From Thermoplasmatota archaeon (GTDB taxonomy: Archaea; Thermoplasmatota; Penumbrarchaeia; Penumbrarchaeales; Penumbrarchaeaceae), in the NCBI GenBank assembly GCA_029762535.1, contig JARVGK010000014.1, forward strand, positions 1-64,000: 64,000 nucleotides of DNA, in the 5' to 3' direction. Position numbers and translations under genes: made by a program. Under the pieces are notes generated by a model, which was given only the letters and a program-made list of their open reading frames with translations, made no database searches and was not told the DNA's origin. Shown here one piece after another: positions 51,774-59,575 of this stretch; the first letter of the stretch is position 1; each line of letters starts with the position of its first letter.

Positions 51774-51912
51774 TTTCTGCCCACCTTTGGTATATTGTAT
51801 GGTTTCCCCTTCCGAGACTATATACTTTACGGTAGGACCGTAGAAAACCCCAGTGTGGGGATCCGCCATTTAGCATCCATGCCGGGAAACACCCCTTGAG
51901 AAAGAGATAAGG

Positions 51913-51919
51913 TATATAT
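51913..51919 (+). promoter_or_regulatory. TATA box of the GT39-like gene
   Basis: TATATAT is centred 26 bases upstream of the ATG at 51942, with no ribosome site. A leaderless transcript is expected. Confidence 0.5.
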
Positions 51920-51941
51920 CCATCAAGTCGATAGACGCTCC

Positions 51942-53534
51942 ATGGAGCGGTCGGGACATAAAGATGGATCCCCATTACAAGAGGGTATCCTCTCCCGCCT
52001 TCGGGACAGGGAGTTCCTGGTCCGCATAATACTCCCCGCGCTTCTGATCCTCGCCATAGCGGCGATCCCCCGCCTCTTCCTGCCGGGGAACACCTTCCTT
52101 CCGAACGGCATAGACGAGGGCATTGACATGATGTCAGGCAGGATGGTCTCGGCCGGATACGAGATATACTCCGAGGTGAACACCGTCCAGGCCCCCGTCA
52201 TGATAACCCTCTACGGCCTCCTTCATCTGCCCCCTGTTCTCTACAGGGTCCTATCTGCCCTCGCCTCCCTTGCCGTGATCGCTTTCGTCATGTTCGCGTC
52301 CTACCGCGTCGGCGGCCGCAACGGCATGATAGCCGGAGGTGCCTTCGCCTCGCTGGACGCCCTTTTCATGCAGCAGTCCAGGCTGGCCTCGCTCGACATA
52401 TTCACGCTGTTCTTCCTCTGTGCCGGTCTGACCCTTTTCCTCATCTACAGGGACAAGGGTAAGCGCACGCTGCTCGCCGCATCCGGCGTCCTCTTCGCCC
52501 TCTCGATCATGACCAAGCTATTCGGCGTGATAGCCGCAGCGGCCATCATCGGCGTCATGTGCGCCGAACTCATCTCGACCCGGGGTCCTCTTCGATCCGC
52601 GCGCCTTGAGAGATTGCTTCCGGGCGGGAGCAGGTCCAGTAACATGTTCGCCGACATAGCGGTCTTCTCCGCCGCGATCGCAGGCACCACGCTTCTCATC
52701 ATGACCCTATTCGGGTTCACAAACGTGGTCCAGGGGATATTCCTCAACCAGCTGCACCGCCCCAGCGACCCATTCCTGACAAAACTGGCATATCTGGGCG
52801 TCTTCGCCCTCTGCAACATCGTCGCCGTCCCCTTCTTCCTCTTCGGGATCCCATCGCTCTACCGAAGGAAGGAGGGCATCCTGGTCCTCGTCGGCGCGTC
52901 GTATCTCCTATTCCTCATGGTCCAGGGAAAGACCTGGATACACCATTTCGTGTTCGTATCACCATTCCTTTCGATCAGCGCGGGCATAGGCCTCTCCGTC
53001 GTCATGAAGGGACTGCGCTCCATCAGGATCAGTTCCCCCACCGTATCGATCAGGTCCGCCCTCGCCCTCATGCTCATACTCTCGGCCTTCCTCGGCGGGT
53101 CCATGGCCGTGGTGGTCAGGTATGAAGGCCACCCCATGGACATGAACGACTCCGAGATCGTCTCAAGGCTGTCCGGGGAGAACGATTTTGTCATAAGCGG
53201 GGATCCGATGACGGCGCTCCTGGCCGAACGACCGACCCCTCCCAATATAGTGAACCTCGCCTACGTCCAGTACCCGCTGATAACGGACGATCTCCTCAAC
53301 GAGACCGCGATAGATTACGGCGTCACCGTCGTGGTCATCACCTACAGGCTTCTGCAGATGGAGGGTTTCATGGATTTCGTGGAAGGGAACTACACCCTTC
53401 GTGCGACCTTGACGCTCGATAGCCTCACCCTATCAGACGAATACGAGATCAGATACATATACGCCCTTCCCGAGGACGCCCCTCTGAGATATCATCCCCG
53501 GTGGGGATCGGCCCTCTCCGAGGCCTTCGCCTGA
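51942..53534 (+). CDS. GT39/PMT-like membrane glycosyltransferase
   Basis: 530 residues with about eleven helices. The acidic motif GIDEGIDMM in the first extracytoplasmic loop (about 55-63) matches the catalytic loop of ArnT/PMT-type enzymes, and MQQSRLASLDIFTLFF agrees with the GT39 family. It would transfer a sugar from a polyprenyl or dolichyl phosphate to a protein or lipid on the outer face. The C-terminal 140 residues form an extracytoplasmic domain. A role in glycosylating the many surface proteins here is inference. Its end overlaps nikR by 43 bases. Confidence 0.8.
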   Translation: MERSGHKDGSPLQEGILSRLRDREFLVRIILPALLILAIAAIPRLFLPGNTFLPNGIDEGIDMMSGRMVSAGYEIYSEVNTVQAPVMITLYGLLHLPPVLYRVLSALASLAVIAFVMFASYRVGGRNGMIAGGAFASLDALFMQQSRLASLDIFTLFFLCAGLTLFLIYRDKGKRTLLAASGVLFALSIMTKLFGVIAAAAIIGVMCAELISTRGPLRSARLERLLPGGSRSSNMFADIAVFSAAIAGTTLLIMTLFGFTNVVQGIFLNQLHRPSDPFLTKLAYLGVFALCNIVAVPFFLFGIPSLYRRKEGILVLVGASYLLFLMVQGKTWIHHFVFVSPFLSISAGIGLSVVMKGLRSIRISSPTVSIRSALALMLILSAFLGGSMAVVVRYEGHPMDMNDSEIVSRLSGENDFVISGDPMTALLAERPTPPNIVNLAYVQYPLITDDLLNETAIDYGVTVVVITYRLLQMEGFMDFVEGNYTLRATLTLDSLTLSDEYEIRYIYALPEDAPLRYHPRWGSALSEAFA

Positions 53535-53938
53535 TATCGGGCCATCACGAGCCTACCCTGCTTCACACCCTTAAGAGATAGTATCCTGTCCGAGAGCCCA
53601 TTGACGTCCCTGACCGCCCCCCTGAGAATGATGACCTCAAGGCAGGTGTGGTGATCGACGTGGACATGGGTCGTGTAGACGATCATATCCGAGTGGTCGT
53701 GCTGCAGGTTCATGAGCTTCTGGGTCAGCTCCCCGATATGATGGTCGTAGACCATCGTCAGGGACCCTGTGACCTGGAGCCCCGGATCGCCCTGGATCTC
53801 ATGCTCGAGTATCGCTCTCCTGGCGAGGTCCATCAGCGCCTCCGAGCGGGACCCGTAACCCTTCTCCTTGAGGACCCTGTCGAAGTCCCCTAGAAGCTCG
53901 CTGTCGAAGGATACTCCGAACCTGCTAATCCGCTCCAT
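53492..53938 (-). CDS. nikR: Nickel-responsive regulator NikR
   Basis: 148 residues. An N-terminal ribbon-helix-helix (RISRFGVSFDSELLGDFDRV) is followed by an ACT-like nickel domain. The four nickel ligands are all present with the classical spacing: His80, His91, His93 and Cys99 (E. coli His76, His87, His89, Cys95). It represses nickel uptake genes when nickel is bound. No nickel transporter lies next to it; its divergent neighbour is an FrhB-like gene. Confidence 0.93.
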   Translation of the reverse strand: MERISRFGVSFDSELLGDFDRVLKEKGYGSRSEALMDLARRAILEHEIQGDPGLQVTGSLTMVYDHHIGELTQKLMNLQHDHSDMIVYTTHVHVDHHTCLEVIILRGAVRDVNGLSDRILSLKGVKQGRLVMARYQAKASERADPHRG

Positions 53939-53946
53939 GATCGTCC

Positions 53947-53985
53947 CGAGCGGCTAGGGCTCGCCGGATATATATATATGAGTCA
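53947..53985. promoter_or_regulatory. Divergent promoter region of nikR and the FrhB-like gene
   Basis: An alternating AT run (53969-53980) supplies a TATA box in both directions. Next to it CGAGC and GCTCG (53947-53951/53959-53963) form an inverted repeat with a seven-base spacer close to the nikR start. Either could be a NikR site, but the repeat does not resemble the known GTATGA-type consensus. Confidence 0.4.
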
Positions 53986-54014
53986 TGCCTAAAGGTGGCC
54001 CGGAGAAATAACCG

Positions 54015-55124
54015 ATGGCAGGCAGGGCGGGGTTCGCTGAGCTCAAGGAGAAGGTTATCGACGAGCGCCTGTGCACCAGATGCGGCGGATGCGCCGCCTC
54101 ATGCCCCGTGGGATGCCTCGATATGGGACCCGACGGTGTGGAACTCGTCGGAGAATGTATCGAGTGCGGTATTTGTTCCAGGATATGCCCCGGCTCCGAT
54201 GTGGACATATCCGCCCACGAGAGAAGGCTGTTCGGGAGAAAGCATCGACCATTGGAAGCCATACAGGGCATCCGCCTGGACAGGGAATGCCTGGTCGCCT
54301 CTGATAAGGTGATCTTCAAGCGGGGTTATTTCGGGGGCAGGGTGTCGGCCCTTCTCATCCATCTACTCGACTCGGGCGAGATGGACGCAGCGCTGCTCAC
54401 CGATTTCAGCCGGAAGGACGGCGTCCTCTCTACGGGATCCGCCGCGATAGCGAGGAGCAGGGAGGATGTCCTCTCGTGCGCGGGATCCAAGAACCTGTTC
54501 AGCCCTGTGCTGATGCTCCTTCGCAGCGTAAGCGAGGACCCATCCATAAACTCCGCCGCCCTGGTCTGCCTCCCATGCCAGGCCCATGCCTTCAGGAACA
54601 TGGAGACGGACCTTTCGACCCGTCATCTAACGGCCAAGGTCCGGCTCGTTGTGGGCCTCAACTGCGGCGCCCCCAACGTCGATGAGAGAGGATGGCATCA
54701 GGTCATCGGATCCCTCATGGGAATGCCGACCGATGACATATCGAGCATTGACATCCGGCGGATCAAAGGGGGAAAGCTGAGGATGGAGGCGGTCTCCTTT
54801 TCGGGGGACAAAAAGAGAAGGGAGATGACCTTCGCCAGATACTCTCTAAAAACCCTCTCGCAGGGTGTATGGCCCAGATGTCTGGTGTGCGCCGATTACT
54901 CGTGCTATCTCTCCGATATCACCTTCGGCGCCCCGATCGTGAGGACTGAGGCGGGGCGTAAGGCCCTTCGTTCAGCAAAGAGAGCGGGTGTTCTGAAACG
55001 CTCATCCTTGAAGCGCAGGGCCGCCCAGAGGGCCATAGACCTGTACGCTGGCCACAGGAAGGTCATGGGTTCCAGGGTCCGGATGCTCTTCAGGAGAAAG
55101 GGGCAGCGCGTTCGATATCGATGA
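54015..55124 (+). CDS. FrhB-like F420/flavin iron-sulfur oxidoreductase
   Basis: 369 residues. Two 4Fe-4S motifs open the protein (C20, C23, C26, C30 in CTRCGGCAASC and C48, C51, C54, C58 in CIECGICSRIC), followed by the FrhB/FdhB N and C domains (GYFGGRVSALLIHLL, LVCLPCQAHAFRNM, LVVGLNCGAPN, CLVCADYSCYLSDITFGAP). The family binds FAD and passes electrons between coenzyme F420 or another partner and iron-sulfur centres. Its partner subunit is not nearby. GGAG stands about ten bases before the start. Confidence 0.87.
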   Translation: MAGRAGFAELKEKVIDERLCTRCGGCAASCPVGCLDMGPDGVELVGECIECGICSRICPGSDVDISAHERRLFGRKHRPLEAIQGIRLDRECLVASDKVIFKRGYFGGRVSALLIHLLDSGEMDAALLTDFSRKDGVLSTGSAAIARSREDVLSCAGSKNLFSPVLMLLRSVSEDPSINSAALVCLPCQAHAFRNMETDLSTRHLTAKVRLVVGLNCGAPNVDERGWHQVIGSLMGMPTDDISSIDIRRIKGGKLRMEAVSFSGDKKRREMTFARYSLKTLSQGVWPRCLVCADYSCYLSDITFGAPIVRTEAGRKALRSAKRAGVLKRSSLKRRAAQRAIDLYAGHRKVMGSRVRMLFRRKGQRVRYR

Positions 55125-55125
55125 A

Positions 55126-55134
55126 AAATATAAT
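55126..55134 (+). promoter_or_regulatory. TATA box of the MBL-fold gene
   Basis: AAATATAAT is centred about 29 bases upstream of the ATG at 55159, supporting that start over the TTG at 55135. Confidence 0.45.
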
Positions 55135-55158
55135 TTGGCAAGGCGCCTTACACCCTGC

Positions 55159-55965
55159 ATGCCCTTCCTGGGAATACCCCCGTCCCGGCTCGACCTGCGT
55201 TATGCAAAGGGGAATGTGGAGGTGGGATGCGTCCGCTCCTCCGCGGGAGTGTCCACCTCCATCATCGTTCGGGAGGGCGGAAGCTCCGCCCTGCTCGACT
55301 GCGGGGACGGCCTTCTGATCGACCTCGTTGACATTGCCAGGGCCGCTGCCCCTGAGGGTCTCGGCGACGACGTGAGAACGGCGATGACCGGGTTCATGGA
55401 GGGAATCGACGTCATCCTCCTCAGCCATCATCATTTCGACCACATAGGTGGCCTGCTTTCACTGCTGTGCTTCCTAGATATGTTGCGGCGCAGGTCCACT
55501 CTGACCATTTTGTATCCGAAAGGGTCCGACCAGGTCCCGAGGCAGATCGAATCCTTCCGGTCCTCGCTCGGAAGGTCCCCGTCCTTCCGGATCCAGGAGC
55601 ATGCCGTATCCAAGGATGGTTCGATGTCGGTGAACGGATGGGATATCGAATGGACAGCGGCCCACCACTGCGAGGTGGACACTGAGGGCCGCGTGGGACG
55701 GGAGATCCCGGCCATGTCCTACCGAATTGAGCGCTCCGGGGCAAGTGTCTTCTATTCGGGGGATACGGGATACGAAGATAGGCTGCGCCTTTTCGCCGCC
55801 GGGAGCGATCTGGGCATAGCGGAGGGGACCTATCCCTCCGGGATGCCGGGGAACGAGGCCCATATGAGCGTGGACGAGGCGAAGAGGATGCTGTCATCCT
55901 GCGCCGATCTCTGGATCGTGCACAGGACCGGAGCGTCACATGCCTCGTTCTCCCGATCCGCATGA
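55159..55965 (+). CDS. Metallo-beta-lactamase-fold hydrolase
   Basis: 268 residues from ATG 55159. It has the zinc motif SHHHFDHIGG, an upstream SIIVREGGSSALLDCGDG strand pair, YSGDTGYEDRL with the bridging Asp, and a late His (HRTGASHASF). The order resembles RNase Z/arylsulfatase-like or YhfI-type MBL proteins. The substrate cannot be set from the sequence. Ends 60 bases before the carboxypeptidase gene, which has its own TATA box. Confidence 0.8.
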   Translation: MPFLGIPPSRLDLRYAKGNVEVGCVRSSAGVSTSIIVREGGSSALLDCGDGLLIDLVDIARAAAPEGLGDDVRTAMTGFMEGIDVILLSHHHFDHIGGLLSLLCFLDMLRRRSTLTILYPKGSDQVPRQIESFRSSLGRSPSFRIQEHAVSKDGSMSVNGWDIEWTAAHHCEVDTEGRVGREIPAMSYRIERSGASVFYSGDTGYEDRLRLFAAGSDLGIAEGTYPSGMPGNEAHMSVDEAKRMLSSCADLWIVHRTGASHASFSRSA

Positions 55966-55994
55966 AGCGTCCAGCCAGCATACTCTCCGAAAGT

Positions 55995-56003
55995 GATATA
56001 AAA
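55995..56003 (+). promoter_or_regulatory. TATA box of the carboxypeptidase operon
   Basis: GATATAAAA is centred 27 bases upstream of the ATG at 56026. It drives the carboxypeptidase, NSS transporter and wHTH genes, which overlap one another. Confidence 0.5.
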
Positions 56004-56025
56004 TCAAGGCCCGATATGGTGCCCT

Positions 56026-57726
56026 ATGGGAGCTATCGATACCGGCAGCGGGGCCATCAGGTTCGGTATCGGAATGTTCCTCGTTCTGGTGATATCATTT
56101 CCCTTCCTGTCCGCCTCGGATACGGCCAAAGCTCCAGGGCCTTCGGAGTTCGCCTCCCCTTCATCCTTCGAATCCAATTACACCTCGTACATGGACTTCC
56201 CGGCCATGGAATCCTACCTCGTATCGCTGACGGAGAGATATCCCGATATCAGCAGATTGATCTCGCTGGGTGAGACCCATGAGGGCAGGGACATATGGTG
56301 CGTCAAGGTCTCGGACAACGTCATGCAGGACGACGACGGAGGGGCCGAGTACGAGCCGGACATCCTCCTTGTGGGGGCCCATCACGGCAACGAGTGGATA
56401 TCGTACGAGGTCCCGCTCTACGTCCTCGCCTACCTCCTCGAGAACTACTACGGCGACGACTGCAACGCATCCAAGGCGAAGAACATCGTCGACCATCACG
56501 AGCTGTTCATCGTCCCGATGCTCAACCCGGACGGCACCCAGTACTCTCATGATACGGGCGACATGTGGCGAAAGAACAGGGAGCCCAATTACATATCGGA
56601 GTTCATGCCCTTCGACGCCCCCACGCCCAAGCTCGTCGCGCAATCCTACGGAGTGGACCTGAACAGGAACTACGGGTGGATGTGGCATCTGGCAGGGGGA
56701 TCGAACGCCCTCAACCACCGCGGAGGTTCCTACAGAGGGCCTCCGGACAACCGGGACGACGACGGCGATGCGAGGATCCCCGTGAACTGGAGGCCTGGCC
56801 ACTACCCGCTCGGCCCGGAGGACGGTGTTGACGAGGATCCCTGGGACGGGATCGACAACGACGGGGACGGCCTCATCGACGAGGACCCTGCCGGAGGTTT
56901 TTCGTCGCTCGAGACCATCGCCATGAAGAACCTCGGGGACACCAGGGAATTCCCCGTTCTCATAACTTATCATTCATACTCCGAGCTGGTGCTTTGGCCC
57001 TGGGGTTGGACCGATGAGCCCGCCCCCGACGCCCCATTGATGTCCCAATTGGGCGGCAGGCTCGCCGATCTCAACGGCTATATGCCGATGCAGGGTTACG
57101 ACCTGTACATGACGACCGGCGAGATGACGGATTGGTTCTACGCGATGTACGGAACTCTGGGATACACATTCGAGGTGGGCCGGACGTTTCGGCCAGCCGA
57201 GGACCTGATTATAGAGGAATGCAGGAAGAACCTCGAGGCCACGTTATTCCTTTGCCGTGCCGGATCGAACCCATACATGAGCTACGTTCGATTCGACGAC
57301 AACTCATCGTCGCTGAGCGTGAGCGGATCCCGTTTCAAGTTCGATCTTTCGTATATGGACGAGGGATATCCATATGGATGGGACGGAAACGGATGCGAGC
57401 TCAGGTACATGCTTCCCGACGGCAGGTGGGACAGCTCTCCCTTGATAGAGAACGATGACGGTACCTGGAGCGCCTCGGTGGACATTCGCAGGATCGGGGG
57501 GGACGCCCCCTTCTACTACAGGATGCTGGACGTCGAGGGCGGCGAGGTGACCTATCCGGTATACGCCCCCGAGATGCATCTCAGCCTCGGTTCGACCGGG
57601 TCCGACGCGTGGGGGCTGCAGTTCGGCCTGGGTACGCTGATGGTGATGATCTTCACCCTTGGGACGATATGGGGCGGTTTCGGGGGCGGTATATTCAAGT
57701 CGATGAGGGCAGAGAGGAAGGGGTGA
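56026..57726 (+). CDS. Secreted M14 zinc carboxypeptidase
   Basis: 566 residues. Signal peptide at about 10-33. The zinc site HxxE is H120/E123 (VGAHHGNEWIS), the third ligand is in LITYHSYSE, and the catalytic Glu in GYTFEVG. An Asp-rich calcium-type insert (RDDDGDARIP, GVDEDPWDGIDNDGDGLI) lies in the middle. A C-terminal beta domain and a helix (about 535-557) anchor it outside the cell. It would release C-terminal amino acids from peptides. Its stop overlaps the start of a sodium symporter gene, so uptake of the products is the likely purpose. Confidence 0.92.
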   Translation: MGAIDTGSGAIRFGIGMFLVLVISFPFLSASDTAKAPGPSEFASPSSFESNYTSYMDFPAMESYLVSLTERYPDISRLISLGETHEGRDIWCVKVSDNVMQDDDGGAEYEPDILLVGAHHGNEWISYEVPLYVLAYLLENYYGDDCNASKAKNIVDHHELFIVPMLNPDGTQYSHDTGDMWRKNREPNYISEFMPFDAPTPKLVAQSYGVDLNRNYGWMWHLAGGSNALNHRGGSYRGPPDNRDDDGDARIPVNWRPGHYPLGPEDGVDEDPWDGIDNDGDGLIDEDPAGGFSSLETIAMKNLGDTREFPVLITYHSYSELVLWPWGWTDEPAPDAPLMSQLGGRLADLNGYMPMQGYDLYMTTGEMTDWFYAMYGTLGYTFEVGRTFRPAEDLIIEECRKNLEATLFLCRAGSNPYMSYVRFDDNSSSLSVSGSRFKFDLSYMDEGYPYGWDGNGCELRYMLPDGRWDSSPLIENDDGTWSASVDIRRIGGDAPFYYRMLDVEGGEVTYPVYAPEMHLSLGSTGSDAWGLQFGLGTLMVMIFTLGTIWGGFGGGIFKSMRAERKG

Positions 57727-59300
57727 TCCTAACGGGCAAGGGGGACGCGTTCACGAGCAAATGGGGGCTGCTGCTCGCCGCCCTGGGAGCCGCCATAGGC
57801 ACAGGCAATATCTGGCGCTTTCCCAAGGAGGTCGCCAACAACGGAGGCGGCTCCTTCATGATCCCCTACGTCATATTCCTCTTCTCGTGGTCGATCCCAA
57901 TACTCCTCGTGGAGTTCACCATAGGCAAGAAATCCAGAAAGGGCACCATGGGAAGCTTCGGCGCGTTCCTGGGTGAGAAGAAGGCGTGGATGGGGGCCTG
58001 GATGGCATGGGTGTCCACGGCGATCGGCTTCTATTACGCGGTGGTCATGGGGTGGACCATAAGGTACGCCGTCGGGGCCGCCTCGGGCACGATATCCTTC
58101 GTAAACCCTCAGGGAACATGGGAATCCTTCCTCCAATCGCCAATGCTCGTGATCGCCCTGCAGGTCACCGCGATCCTGATAACAGCGGTGATCGTATACA
58201 GGGGGATCGAGAAGGGTGTGGAGCGAATAAACAATATACTCATACCGGTACTTTTCGTAATGCTGCTCTTCAACATGATATTCGCCCTCACGCTACCCGG
58301 GTCCTTGCGGGGCATATCCTATCTCTTCACTCCAGGCAAGGAGCTGTTCCAGGCCAGGACATGGGTGTCGGCCCTCGCACAGTCCGCCTGGTCATGCTCC
58401 GCAGGAATGGGCATGGCCATAACCTACGGTTCCTACACGAGGAGGAAGCACGACACCAATCTCAACACGTTCCTGACCGGGTTCGGCGACACCTCGGTAA
58501 GCCTCATAGCGGGGATCATGATATTCTCAACGGTCTTCGCACTCTCGGGGTCCATGGCGAGCGCCACCGCGGCGGTGGAGGAGGGCGGCTCCGGCCTGAC
58601 GTTCATACATCTTCCGAGCCTGTTCGGGAAAATGTGGGGCGGGGGCGTCATCGCCGTGTTCTTCTTCCTGGCCATGTCCTTCGCCGCTCTCACCTCGATG
58701 ATATCAACATATGAGGCGGCCATACGCAACTTCGTCGATGCGGGGTGGAAGAGGACGAAGGCTATAATCGTCCTATCCATCGGCATGATACTGTTCGGCC
58801 TTCCCTCCGCCCTGATAATCCTCCCCGTCGGGGGCAGGAGCCTCCCCGTGTTCCTCGATCATCAGGACCATATCTGGGGGATGGGCCTTCTCCTATCCGG
58901 CTTCTTCATCTATTACCTCGTTTATAAGTATGGTGTCACGCGCTTCAGGGAGAACCTGATAAACAGCAAATACTCGAACCTCAGGATCGGTAAGTGGTTC
59001 GATATCCTGTTCAAGTACGTGATCCCCGTGGAGCTGGCGCTCCTGGTCATTTGGTACATCATCCAGTCCGCCATGGCGGACCCTTGGGACCAGTGGTGGA
59101 TGAGCGGTCCGGTTGGGCTGGTGCTCATCGCGATCGAATGGGGGTTGGCGATCATGTTCCTTCGATGGATAGGTTCACGCGTTGGCCATAAGGTCTCCGC
59201 GACCAGGATCGATATGAGCCGTCCCCTGGAGTTCGACGCTGATACCCTCGATGACGATGACGAGGTGATCGTTCAAAGACCGGAGGCTGGTCCTACATGA
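57723..59300 (+). CDS. Sodium:neurotransmitter symporter family (NSS) transporter
   Basis: 525 residues from GTG 57723, which overlaps the carboxypeptidase stop by four bases (GTGA) and has AGGAAGGG in front. Twelve helices are expected. The first one carries the unwound substrate site GAAIGTGNIWRFPKEVANNG, typical of LeuT/TnaT-like symporters. It imports amino acids with sodium. It sits between a peptidase and a small winged-helix gene. Substrate not readable from the sequence; related proteins favour hydrophobic amino acids. Confidence 0.93.
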   Translation: MILTGKGDAFTSKWGLLLAALGAAIGTGNIWRFPKEVANNGGGSFMIPYVIFLFSWSIPILLVEFTIGKKSRKGTMGSFGAFLGEKKAWMGAWMAWVSTAIGFYYAVVMGWTIRYAVGAASGTISFVNPQGTWESFLQSPMLVIALQVTAILITAVIVYRGIEKGVERINNILIPVLFVMLLFNMIFALTLPGSLRGISYLFTPGKELFQARTWVSALAQSAWSCSAGMGMAITYGSYTRRKHDTNLNTFLTGFGDTSVSLIAGIMIFSTVFALSGSMASATAAVEEGGSGLTFIHLPSLFGKMWGGGVIAVFFFLAMSFAALTSMISTYEAAIRNFVDAGWKRTKAIIVLSIGMILFGLPSALIILPVGGRSLPVFLDHQDHIWGMGLLLSGFFIYYLVYKYGVTRFRENLINSKYSNLRIGKWFDILFKYVIPVELALLVIWYIIQSAMADPWDQWWMSGPVGLVLIAIEWGLAIMFLRWIGSRVGHKVSATRIDMSRPLEFDADTLDDDDEVIVQRPEAGPT

Positions 59301-59509
59301 GCCATATGGAAGAGAGGATAGTGCGGGTGCTGAGGGAGAGGGGCGAGCTGACCACCTCCGAGATAGAGGAAATGCTCAGAGGCGACTCGATCGAGTGCCC
59401 TGACGGCGCCGTCAAGAGCCTGATGCGCCTCAAGGGCAAGGGAGAGGTGGAAGGAAGGATAGACAGGGAGAGGCGCGGATGGGTCTGGAAGGTCCGCGAA
59501 CAGGCATGA
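59297..59509 (+). CDS. Small winged-helix protein
   Basis: 70 residues, overlapping the transporter stop by four bases (ATGA). The pattern IVRVLRERGELTTSEIEEML with VKSLMRLKGKGEVEGRID and a final basic/aromatic wing (RRGWVWKV) fits a minimal wHTH domain. It could be a local regulator of the peptidase-transporter operon or a subunit of some other complex. Confidence 0.7.
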   Translation: MSHMEERIVRVLRERGELTTSEIEEMLRGDSIECPDGAVKSLMRLKGKGEVEGRIDRERRGWVWKVREQA

Positions 59510-59575
59510 TCCATCATCATCTGCCGAGAAAATACATATAAGCATTGTGAAGCATAACGTTAAGTAAGCTCAGCA

